This document shows, one piece after another, positions 13,693 to 20,381 of a stretch of 21,104 nucleotides of DNA. Made by a program: the position numbers and the translations under genes. Position 1 is the stretch's first letter, and the number at the start of each line of letters is the position of its first letter. Source of the stretch: a bacterium (GTDB taxonomy: Bacteria > Patescibacteriota > Microgenomatia > UBA1400 > PJMF01); assembly GCA_900299155.1 (NCBI GenBank), contig OMIS01000073.1, forward strand, positions 1 to 21,104, read 5' to 3'. Below the pieces are notes generated by a model. That model searched no databases, had not been told where the DNA came from, and saw only the letters and a program-made list of their open reading frames with translations.

Positions 13693-16062
13693 TTATGCTT
13701 CTGGCCAGCTCGAAGTAATCAATTGCTCAGGAAGTGAATCATCTGTAGCTCGTAGTTCTTGCCAAATTTTCTCCGTCACAAAAGGCATGAATGGGTGCAG
13801 CATATGTAAAAATGCGTGCAGTCCTTCTTGCAAAACTTTCAGAGAGATTGAGCCTTGTTTGTGCTGTTCAATACACTCATCACAAAACCAATGCCAGAAC
13901 TCGTTGTAGAGCGTATCTGCCGCCAACCCAATTTTTCGATCAAGCATATTCTTGGTGATTTCAGCTGTTATGGTGGCAAGTTTTTCCATGAAAACTGCAT
14001 CGCCACTACCTGTTCCCAGTTCACTTGTTTCTGCCTGGTTGGTAGCCACTTCGTGGCTTGGATTCTCATCTTGCAGCGCAATGAATCGTGATGCATTCCA
14101 AATTTTATTGGAAAAGTTACGCATTGCTTTGAAATCTTGATCTCCTACTGATTTATCTAGACCTGGAGTAGAGCGGATGACCAGTGCCATACGGAGTGCA
14201 TCTGCACCAAATTTCTCTACTATCTCGAGTGGGTTAATCACGTTTCCCTTACTCTTACTCATCTTCTGTCCTTTTGCATCACGAACCAGTCCATGGAGGT
14301 ACACTTCAGAAAACGGAGTTTGTCCTGTAATGTAGATTCCCATGATCATCATGCGCATCACCCAGAATGGCAAAATGTCGTAGCCAGTTTCCATAACGGT
14401 GGTGGGGTAGAAGCGTGAAAAGTCGTCTGGTTTGTTAGTCTTTAAGGTGACAACAGGCCACTGTGCTGACGAGAACCATGTGTCAAAGGTGTCGGTTTCA
14501 GGTAGATATAACTTTTTACTTTTGGTTGTTTGATTCGTGTTTTTTGCGCCTTTTATATTTGAATTAGTTGATGCACTTTGATCTTCTGAAGGGTCTTCTA
14601 CAGAAATAGTGTAGGGGACGGTGTTATCTGCGAAAAGCTGCTGCAATCCCGCGGCAATTTCCTCAAGAGAGTGCTCTTTCAAAAGCTCTGCAAGTACGCC
14701 TTGTTTGAGTTCTTTTTGAGCGGTTATGAATGAAACAGTGATTTTCTCTTCATGACCACTTACCTCATACCAGACTGGAATACGGATACCCCAGACAATC
14801 TGGCGACTAATATTCCAATCTTGCAAGTTCTCAAGCCAATGACGCAAGATTTTTTCACGTCCAGCACCATGCACAATTGTTTTACCTTCATCAAGCACTT
14901 TGAGTGCAGCCTGAGTCAAACTTTTCTTCTCAGCATTTACCTTAATAAAAAATTGAGGCAAGGGGAGTGGTTCAAGTACTCGACCACAACGGTAACAGGT
15001 CCCAATCCGGTTCTGATAATTTGTGTCAATTTTCTCGATCAAACCATCTGGATATTCTGGAGAAGTCTTGGTTTGCAGGTCTGCCACGACAGCTTCTCGA
15101 GCTGCCTTTGAGCTCATACCAGCATATTTGCCAGCTCCGTCAGTCATCTTTCCACGTCTATCTACAGCGATGATAATGGGCAAATTGTGGCGTTTAGCAG
15201 CTGCAAAGTCATTAAAATCATGAGCTGGAGTGAGCTTTACAATACCTGTCCCAAACTCTGGATCTACAAAATCATCAGCAATAATCTCCATCTCAGCGTC
15301 AGTCAGCGGATTTAAAACTTTTTTACCGATTAGATGCATTGTTTTCTTGTTGTCTGGATGAACTGCCAAATGCGTATCTGCCCAGATTGGTTCAGGACGA
15401 GTGGTGGCGAGTGTGATGTATTCCTTTGGATTATCAGCCATGCGATAGCGGACATAGTAGAGTGAAGATGTCTGGTCAATGTGATTTACTTCAAGCTCTG
15501 AAAATGAGGTGCCGCAGTTGACGCAGAAGTTCACGAGTTGGAGATCACGGTAGACTAAGTTATCTGCTGCTAATCGCTTGAAAGTACCTGTTACAAACTC
15601 CACGACATCTGGATCTAACGTAAAGGTAAAACGACTCCAATCAGCTGAAGCACCCAGTTTTTTAATTTGGTTGACTGCTACATCTGAATTTTCTTTAACA
15701 TATGCCATGATGTCGTTAAATAATGTCTGGCGGTCAAAATCAAACCGAGATTTGCCTTGCTTTTTAAGTTTTTTCTCATAGACGAATTGAGTTTCGATAC
15801 CCGCATGATCCGTTCCCGGGATCCAGACTGTGTTGTCGCCTCTCATACGGTGAAAGCGGGTGAGTGCATCTTCAATAGAAACGAACATAGCATGTCCAAT
15901 GTGCAGTGGATCATTGGCATTGGGTGGCGGCATGATGATGGAAAATGATTTTTGTGCGGTATCACCACCTGCACGATCACTACTTGGTGCAAATGCGTGA
16001 GCATCTTCCCAGAGTGTGTAGATTTCTTGTTCAGCTTGTAGGTGATCGTAGCGTGATTCCAT
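13693..16062 (-). CDS. valS: Valine--tRNA ligase
   Basis: A class I aminoacyl-tRNA synthetase that charges tRNA-Val and hydrolyses mischarged Thr-tRNA in its CP1 editing domain. The protein is 789 residues from the ATG at 16062. The nucleotide-binding motif is PPPNANDPLHIGHAM with HIGH at 54-57, and KMSKS is near 599-603 in QKMSKSKGNVINP. CVNCGTSF and CYRCGRVLEPL are zinc-binding-type pairs in CP1. The frame stays open to 16182, but the first 40 residues would be unrelated to the family, while MESRYDHLQAEQEIYTLWE is a normal N-terminus. The C-terminal coiled coil of long bacterial ValRS is missing, and a low-complexity Ser/Asn/Lys insert sits near 485-515. Confidence 0.97.
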   Translation of the reverse strand: MESRYDHLQAEQEIYTLWEDAHAFAPSSDRAGGDTAQKSFSIIMPPPNANDPLHIGHAMFVSIEDALTRFHRMRGDNTVWIPGTDHAGIETQFVYEKKLKKQGKSRFDFDRQTLFNDIMAYVKENSDVAVNQIKKLGASADWSRFTFTLDPDVVEFVTGTFKRLAADNLVYRDLQLVNFCVNCGTSFSELEVNHIDQTSSLYYVRYRMADNPKEYITLATTRPEPIWADTHLAVHPDNKKTMHLIGKKVLNPLTDAEMEIIADDFVDPEFGTGIVKLTPAHDFNDFAAAKRHNLPIIIAVDRRGKMTDGAGKYAGMSSKAAREAVVADLQTKTSPEYPDGLIEKIDTNYQNRIGTCYRCGRVLEPLPLPQFFIKVNAEKKSLTQAALKVLDEGKTIVHGAGREKILRHWLENLQDWNISRQIVWGIRIPVWYEVSGHEEKITVSFITAQKELKQGVLAELLKEHSLEEIAAGLQQLFADNTVPYTISVEDPSEDQSASTNSNIKGAKNTNQTTKSKKLYLPETDTFDTWFSSAQWPVVTLKTNKPDDFSRFYPTTVMETGYDILPFWVMRMMIMGIYITGQTPFSEVYLHGLVRDAKGQKMSKSKGNVINPLEIVEKFGADALRMALVIRSTPGLDKSVGDQDFKAMRNFSNKIWNASRFIALQDENPSHEVATNQAETSELGTGSGDAVFMEKLATITAEITKNMLDRKIGLAADTLYNEFWHWFCDECIEQHKQGSISLKVLQEGLHAFLHMLHPFMPFVTEKIWQELRATDDSLPEQLITSSWPEA

Positions 16063-16072
16063 ATGTTTGTTG

Positions 16073-16081
16073 ATTATATCA
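16073..16081 (-). promoter_or_regulatory. Extended -10 promoter of valS (TGATATAAT)
   Basis: On the minus strand TGATATAAT (16081-16073) is identical to the element before rpmH. The hexamer ends ten bases before the valS ATG at 16062, predicting a leader of only about three or four bases. No Shine-Dalgarno precedes the gene. Confidence 0.6.
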
Positions 16082-16124
16082 CTCGAGGTTACATCGTATG
16101 TACAGTATTTTTTTGTGCTATCAT

Positions 16125-16130
16125 TACAAT
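16125..16130 (+). promoter_or_regulatory. Possible -10 of the broken secreted-protein gene
   Basis: TACAAT at 16125-16130 lies 17 bases before the ATG at 16148, divergent from the valS promoter about 45 bases away. The -35 region is poorly matched. Confidence 0.35.
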
Positions 16131-16147
16131 TGTTAGTAAAAGAGACG

Positions 16148-16565
16148 ATGAAAAAATCATTTTTGCTTGCTGCTATATTCATATTTGGAAGCCCGTCAGT
16201 GACGTATGCGCAGTCGGTATACCCTAGAGAATATCAATCACAAGTAATGACAGAAATAAATACTATTCTTGCTCAGCAAAATATTCGTCAACTTGAGTTA
16301 GATCCAAATCTATGTGAAGTAGCAGATAAAGTAGCTCAAGAAAGTGAAAATATATATCCGCAAAAACTACAATCTAAATGATCCAGAGACCGCAGTGCAG
16401 TTTTTTTCAGATACAGCAGATAATACCATTCTTACAGATACCAGTATTACCAGTGCGTGCATCGGAATTTCTAGTGGTACAAAGAAACCAACAATGGTTT
16501 TCTTAGGCGGTGAAAAGAAAATGGAAGTTAAAATCTCTGACAAAACTTTCATGTGGTATAATTGA
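16148..16565 (+). pseudogene. Small secreted protein gene split by a one-base frameshift (possibly CAP/YkwD-like)
   Basis: The first frame (16148-16381) starts MKKSFLLAAIFIFGSPSVTYAQS, a clear signal peptide with a cut after TYA. It continues through TEINTILAQQNIRQLELDPN and LCEVADKVAQE and then stops. The next frame, open from 16344 to 16565, continues as NYNLNDPETAVQFF to TKKPTMVFLGGEKKMEV. Dropping one A from the A5 run at 16362-16366 joins the two into about 138 residues (ENIYPQNYNLNDPE across the joint). The first half resembles the start of CAP/YkwD-type domains, but the protein is shorter than those and the family is uncertain. A real mutation, a homopolymer sequencing error and a programmed shift are all possible. 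Confidence 0.6.
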
Positions 16566-16597
16566 TAGAACAATGTTTCGGTTTATCAGGAGTTTTT

Positions 16598-17056
16598 ATG
16601 CTATTTTATACAGGAGTGCGTGGACTACCATACTATCTTAAAAAGAAGGATATACCAGCTTATACACAAAGTAGAAACACTACGATGGGAATAGTGCTAC
16701 TGATCATGGGTGGTGTCTTTGGCTATATAAGTTATACGGTGTATCGAGAGTTACTGCGCCTTGTGATAGATTTTGGGGCAACTCCGAGCTTGATATTTCA
16801 ACTATTTCCCTACACTGCCACGATTATTTGTTTGGGATTCTTAATCATAGGGCTTAAGTACCTTGTCGAAAAACCATCATATAACCAGATGCAAGAAAAA
16901 TTCTTGAATAAATATCAAAGTAATGACATGGTCAATGTTAAGGAACTGCATAGTGTGAAATCAGAGTTAGGATTGTTACTAGTTTTTGGAATTGCGATTG
17001 GCCTGCTGGTCATCTCGCTCGTAGTACCAATTTATCAGATAACAGGGGAATTATAG
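16598..17056 (+). CDS. Three-TM membrane protein of unknown function
   Basis: A 152-residue protein I do not recognise. Three hydrophobic segments are visible: MGIVLLIMGGVFGYISYTVY (about 31-50), IFQLFPYTATIICLGFLIIG (about 66-85) and GLLLVFGIAIGLLVISLVVP (about 125-144). A polar loop of about 35 residues with charged residues lies between the second and third. AGGAG at 16588-16592 with five bases to the ATG at 16598 decides this start; the frame is open from 16562, which would add 12 residues overlapping the preceding frame. It lies 49 bases before the slipin gene, so it could be a partner, but slipin has its own -10. Confidence 0.75.
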   Translation: MLFYTGVRGLPYYLKKKDIPAYTQSRNTTMGIVLLIMGGVFGYISYTVYRELLRLVIDFGATPSLIFQLFPYTATIICLGFLIIGLKYLVEKPSYNQMQEKFLNKYQSNDMVNVKELHSVKSELGLLLVFGIAIGLLVISLVVPIYQITGEL

Positions 17057-17090
17057 TTTTTTAGATTTTTTAACTCAGTAAATCATGTAG

Positions 17091-17096
17091 TACAAT
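17091..17096 (+). promoter_or_regulatory. -10 element of the slipin gene, near-leaderless
   Basis: TACAAT at 17091-17096 lies nine bases before the ATG at 17106, predicting a start of transcription two or three bases before the codon. AGGA at 17099-17102 is too close to the ATG for a normal ribosome binding site. Confidence 0.45.
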
Positions 17097-17105
17097 ATAG
17101 GATAT

Positions 17106-17861
17106 ATGCTATATATTCTAGTTCCAATCATCTTTTTAATATTAATTTCTTTGCGTCAAGTTAATCAATACGAACGTGGTGTTAAGTACACCATGGGCCG
17201 CTTTAGTGGTTTGGTAAATCCTGGCTGGCGTATTGTTTGGCCAGTTTTCCAAAGTATGACTAAAGTGGACATCCGTACTCGAGCAATGGACGTGCCAAAA
17301 CAAGAGACGATCACCAAGGACAACGTGTCATGCAAAATGAATGCAGTCATCTATTTCAAAATTGATGATGCCGCAAAAGCAGTGAATGAAGTAGAAAACG
17401 TGATCTGGGCAGTGTCACAACTGGCTCAAACGACGATGCGCCGTATAGCAGGTGAAGTGACACTTGATGAACTACTTTCAAATCGTGAAAAAATTGCAGC
17501 TCAGATTTTGCAAATTGTAGATACCACCACTGAACAGTGGGGCGTGACTGTGGAAACTGTGGAACTCAAAGATATAGAGCTTCCTGAAACGATGGTCAGA
17601 ACGATGGCCAAAACTGCAGAGGCAGAGCGCGAAAAAAGGGCCACCATTATCAATTCAGAAGGTGAAGTAGTGGCAGCTCAAAACTTGGCTCAAGCGGCGG
17701 CAATGATGGCTCAAACTCCAGGAGCATTACACTTGCGTACGCTGAATTCAATCAATGACATTAGTTCTGATCAGTCAAATACCGTTGTCTTTGCAGTCCC
17801 GATGGAAGTGCTGCGTGCAATTGATGGAATAAAAACTTACATTGATCAGCAATCAAAGTAA
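17106..17861 (+). CDS. SPFH/Band 7 protein, slipin (stomatin-like)
   Basis: A 251-residue stomatin/slipin-type protein of the SPFH family, which form membrane-bound oligomeric rings and organise membrane microdomains or regulate proteases. One N-terminal membrane segment, LYILVPIIFLILISL (about 2-16), is followed directly by the family start RQVNQYERGVKYTMGRFSG. The SPFH domain (about 17-185) includes NPGWRIVWPVFQSMTKVDIR and the VAAQNLAQAAAMMAQTPGAL region near 202-221. A helical segment rich in Ala, Glu and Arg (EAEREKRATIINSEGE) is typical of slipins. The usual NfeD partner is not next to it; the upstream three-TM protein is the only neighbour that could replace it. Family call is strong. 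Confidence 0.95.
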   Translation: MLYILVPIIFLILISLRQVNQYERGVKYTMGRFSGLVNPGWRIVWPVFQSMTKVDIRTRAMDVPKQETITKDNVSCKMNAVIYFKIDDAAKAVNEVENVIWAVSQLAQTTMRRIAGEVTLDELLSNREKIAAQILQIVDTTTEQWGVTVETVELKDIELPETMVRTMAKTAEAEREKRATIINSEGEVVAAQNLAQAAAMMAQTPGALHLRTLNSINDISSDQSNTVVFAVPMEVLRAIDGIKTYIDQQSK

Positions 17862-17956
17862 ATTTCAGCCAAGTATTCAGGTAACTTTTTAGTGGGTCTT
17901 TGAACGAGGTGAGTGTTGTTGCAGGAGAAGTTTTCTCACAATTTGTATGGCAATGT

Positions 17957-18475
17957 CTAATGGATACTTCTGCGTCGCTGCGGTTTGTGGTCACTGGCAA
18001 ACAGTACTTTCACTTCTTCATAAATGATAAGAATTGCAGGCGTAATAATCGTCAAAATAAATCCCCACGGAGATTTTATAAACCGCACTACATAGCCAAA
18101 TTTAGGAATTACTTGCACAACTTTACCGACGATTTGCTCTTGTTTGATCGTATCGATATCAGCGGTCTGGTTTGCATCACCTTTAGTCGTAAATGTTGTT
18201 GGCTGGCTTTTTGAAACCTCTAAAACACGGTGGGTGACCGTACGTTTATTCGCATCTTTGAAAGTCACAACATCATTCTTTGTGTATGAATCCTGCTTTT
18301 TTATGATGATTAAGTCACCAGTCATGATGCTTGGCTCCATTGATCCAGACTGGACAACATAACTGTGCCAAGAGATGTTTTGGCGAACCCAAGTCACAAG
18401 GTGATAACTGACAAATCCACAAATAGCCATGATGATCAGATAATAAACAATGGATTTTAAGGTTTCTGTGTTCAT
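17957..18475 (-). CDS. SipW-type signal peptidase I, copy 2
   Basis: A 172-residue signal peptidase of the S26B (SipW, archaeal and ER-type) group, which uses a Ser-His pair in place of Ser-Lys. The serine is S45 in VQSGSMEPSIMTGDL, the histidine H82 in RTVTHRVLEV, and the following TTKGDAN holds the conserved aspartate (D100). One membrane helix lies at about 9-28 and another near 137-155, so the enzyme is anchored at both ends. It is the last gene of a five-gene minus-strand operon, 40 bases after the second TasA-like gene, and presumably cleaves the substrates encoded there. It is a paralogue of the peptidase at 19779-20291. No strong ribosome binding site is visible. Confidence 0.93.
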   Translation of the reverse strand: MNTETLKSIVYYLIIMAICGFVSYHLVTWVRQNISWHSYVVQSGSMEPSIMTGDLIIIKKQDSYTKNDVVTFKDANKRTVTHRVLEVSKSQPTTFTTKGDANQTADIDTIKQEQIVGKVVQVIPKFGYVVRFIKSPWGFILTIITPAILIIYEEVKVLFASDHKPQRRRSIH

Positions 18476-18515
18476 GATCGTACCGCTACCGAAGTTTCAC
18501 TATGCAGTTGAGTTG

Positions 18516-19172
18516 CTAATTTTGAGGGTTATTAGCACTATTTGGTACAACTTGCCGCAAGTTAAATAAAACGTCAAATGTGACACTGTCACTCTGAATT
18601 GCATTGGTGAATGAACTATTTTCAGTTGACCAATCCAATGTAATAACCAAGCTTTTACCTGGAGGAATAATTACCTCACCTGCATTATTTCTCCAAAAGG
18701 TTTGATACTGGCTTACAGCAGCATCGCTCAGGTTGCTTGTGAAAATCGTTCTCTCAGTATTGTCCTCTGTAATTTTTATAGTCGTGGCAATCTGTGCCCC
18801 GAGTTCACCTTGACCTTCTCCAGGAGTACCACAACTAGAATCTTCCAAGGCCTCTGGCTCGTTACAGCCATTATCAAGATTTTTAATATTGGTAAGTTCA
18901 AGATAAAAGCGGCCAGGAAGAGTTCCTACATTATTGATAGTCCAGGATTTGCCCCCAGAAACAATATTTTGTGCGCCAAGGCTCGTTACTTGCAAGCTTT
19001 CGGCTTGTTGACTCCCTGGTCCAGTCACATTCATATCAAGTGTACCTACCACAAAACTACTGTCCTGTGAGGTTTCACGATCAATAAACAGTGCTTGTGT
19101 AGCCATGAATCCAATAACTCCCACGAGTGAGAGTAAAAATAAGCTTTTAAGAACATTGAGTTTTCGCAACAT
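18516..19172 (-). CDS. TasA/CalY-like SipW-dependent secreted protein 2
   Basis: A 218-residue secreted protein with a SipW-cognate signal: hydrophobic LFLLSLVGVIGFMATQALF, then DRETSQDSSFVVGTLDMNV. This matches the pattern FxDxExxxxNxFxxGTLDL that follows the cut in TasA/CalY (camelysin) proteins. Cleavage is probably near residue 27. The body is beta-rich and shares with the first TasA-like protein the block NGCNEPE...C...GELGA, with two cysteines exactly 11 positions apart (C103 and C114), and the end IQSDSVTFDVLFNL. It lacks the Asp-rich calcium-type loop of its paralogue and has a short Asn-rich tail. Probably a fibre subunit on the cell surface; its position before SipW copy 2 supports this. 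Confidence 0.85.
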   Translation of the reverse strand: MLRKLNVLKSLFLLSLVGVIGFMATQALFIDRETSQDSSFVVGTLDMNVTGPGSQQAESLQVTSLGAQNIVSGGKSWTINNVGTLPGRFYLELTNIKNLDNGCNEPEALEDSSCGTPGEGQGELGAQIATTIKITEDNTERTIFTSNLSDAAVSQYQTFWRNNAGEVIIPPGKSLVITLDWSTENSSFTNAIQSDSVTFDVLFNLRQVVPNSANNPQN

Positions 19173-19200
19173 ATATCTCTTTCATTTTCTCACACTCTAG

Positions 19201-19782
19201 TTATTCCACCCAAGTACCAGTACTAATAGTATTTTGCAAACTTTCAGTATCAGAAAAACTATTCCCAGGCAAAGAACTGGAAAACGTGAAGTTAAACGAG
19301 CAGGTTTGGTTTTTCAGCGCAGCATCACTGCTGGGTAATTTTATAACAAATACTAAATCTTCCCATTTTTCTGTTTTTGTTAATTGCTGGGAAAGTTGAA
19401 GATTGAGAAGTTTCCCACTAAAAATCGGCGTCCATTCTTGTAAAACGACAACATCAAGCGTCTGGCAGAGTGGAGTAGAGCCGCCTGTTTGAGCAACTGA
19501 AACAGTATAGGGAAACTCTAGCTCTCCGCTGTTTTTTAAGCGAACAGATTCTACTTGAAAGCCTTGTGGAATCATTCCTGTTACAGAAAAAAAGAGTGTC
19601 TTCACTGACTCGTTGGCTGTGTCAAGCGTGGATAAATCAAGTGTAGTGGCTGCAAATGAGTTTTGTGTGACCCCTTCTTGGTCAAATAAATCTGCATCGG
19701 TGAATTGAGAATAGGCAGCAAAGACTGCCAAAATAAACAGTGCAGATTTAATAAATAGTCCAAAAGTGGCTCTTTTTATCAC
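19201..19782 (-). CDS. Accessory SipW-type secreted protein with C-terminal subunit-like motif
   Basis: A 193-residue secreted protein lying between the first SipW and the second TasA-like gene. Its start overlaps the SipW stop by four bases (ATGA), so the two are translationally coupled. The N-terminus has a membrane or signal helix (FIKSALFILAVFAAYSQF), then DLFDQEGVTQNSFAATTLDL, a divergent SipW-substrate motif. The body is beta-rich with two cysteines (C106, C161). The end, FSDTESLQNTISTGTWVE (residues 176-193), closely resembles the motif after the signal peptide of the first TasA-like protein, FSDTETSASNTISAGTLDM. I do not know a named family for it; by position it could be an anchor or cap comparable in role to TapA, which is inference. 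Confidence 0.75.
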   Translation of the reverse strand: MIKRATFGLFIKSALFILAVFAAYSQFTDADLFDQEGVTQNSFAATTLDLSTLDTANESVKTLFFSVTGMIPQGFQVESVRLKNSGELEFPYTVSVAQTGGSTPLCQTLDVVVLQEWTPIFSGKLLNLQLSQQLTKTEKWEDLVFVIKLPSSDAALKNQTCSFNFTFSSSLPGNSFSDTESLQNTISTGTWVE

Positions 19783-20291
19783 GGTTTTTGGTCATGCTTG
19801 GGTTGCTTTTCTTTCAACAATTCTGGTGCAAGGATGACTGTAAATGGCAGAAGTATCAATAATACCATGCCAATTGGTCTTTGAGCATTAACGAGCAAGT
19901 AACCAGCTCGTGGCAGTCGAGCCTGGTACTTACCTATAATTTGTGATGGAGCAATTGGCTCTGTATCTTCAGTTTTGTTGTTGTCGCCCTTTGTGGTAAA
20001 GCTGGTAGCTCCATTTTTATTGGAAACCTTGATTATACGGTGGGTAATTGTGTGTCCAGCTGTATCTACAAATGTGACAATATCTTGGTATGAGTACTCT
20101 GGTTGCGGTTTAATGAACACCAAATCTCCTGGCATAATCGTGGGCTCCATGGAGCCTGTTTGAACGATATAGCTACGAAACGGCAAGTACTGTGTCTGCC
20201 TACTTGAAGCACTGGTGATCACAATCAGTCCTACGAAACTGAGAAAGAGCAGCCAGAAAAAAAATGATAGTAGTTTAATTGCAAAATTCAT
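19779..20291 (-). CDS. SipW-type signal peptidase I, copy 1
   Basis: A 170-residue S26B-type signal peptidase. The nucleophile is S47 in VQTGSMEPTIMPGDLVFIKP, the general base H84 in HTITHRIIKV, and D103 follows in TTKGDNN. Membrane helices lie at about 8-27 and 138-156. The lysine of classical Lep-type enzymes is absent, as expected for SipW. It is the second gene of the operon, 90 bases after the first TasA-like gene and behind an intergenic hairpin, and overlaps the accessory gene by four bases. Its likely targets are the three secreted proteins of this operon. Identity to copy 2 is concentrated around the catalytic motifs. Confidence 0.94.
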   Translation of the reverse strand: MNFAIKLLSFFFWLLFLSFVGLIVITSASSRQTQYLPFRSYIVQTGSMEPTIMPGDLVFIKPQPEYSYQDIVTFVDTAGHTITHRIIKVSNKNGATSFTTKGDNNKTEDTEPIAPSQIIGKYQARLPRAGYLLVNAQRPIGMVLLILLPFTVILAPELLKEKQPKHDQKP

Positions 20292-20309
20292 ACGATCTCT
20301 CTAAAACCA

Positions 20310-20334
20310 ATACGGAGGGTTTTCACCCTCCGTA
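20310..20334 (-). terminator. Intergenic hairpin between the first TasA-like gene and SipW 1 (terminator or attenuator)
   Basis: On the minus strand TACGGAGGGT (20334-20325) pairs perfectly with ACCCTCCGTA (20320-20311) around a GAAA tetraloop. It is followed by TTGGTTTT, a broken T-run, so termination may be partial. It lies 47 bases after the abundant-subunit gene and 20 bases before the peptidase start. This is where an attenuator would lower peptidase expression relative to the fibre subunit; it could also stabilise the upstream mRNA 3' end. Confidence 0.75.
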
Positions 20335-20381
20335 CGTCTGTCCAATTACTGATTAAAATTCTTCATATCAATCTAAATTAA

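Noticed and set aside
14752..15223. Several plus-strand open frames inside valS
   Set aside because: They are antisense to a well-conserved gene and lack motifs or ribosome binding sites.
16063..16182. In-frame extension of valS by 40 residues
   Set aside because: The added residues do not resemble ValRS, the extension covers the extended -10 of valS, and a normal N-terminus begins at 16062.
17862..17956. Search for a terminator between the convergent slipin and SipW 2 genes
   Set aside because: Only a five-base GAGAA/TTCTC repeat was found near 17926-17938, with no T-run.
17900..18214. Plus-strand open frame over the end of the second SipW gene
   Set aside because: It lies antisense to a clear signal peptidase and its translation is a Cys/Phe/Arg-rich mixture with no recognisable motif.
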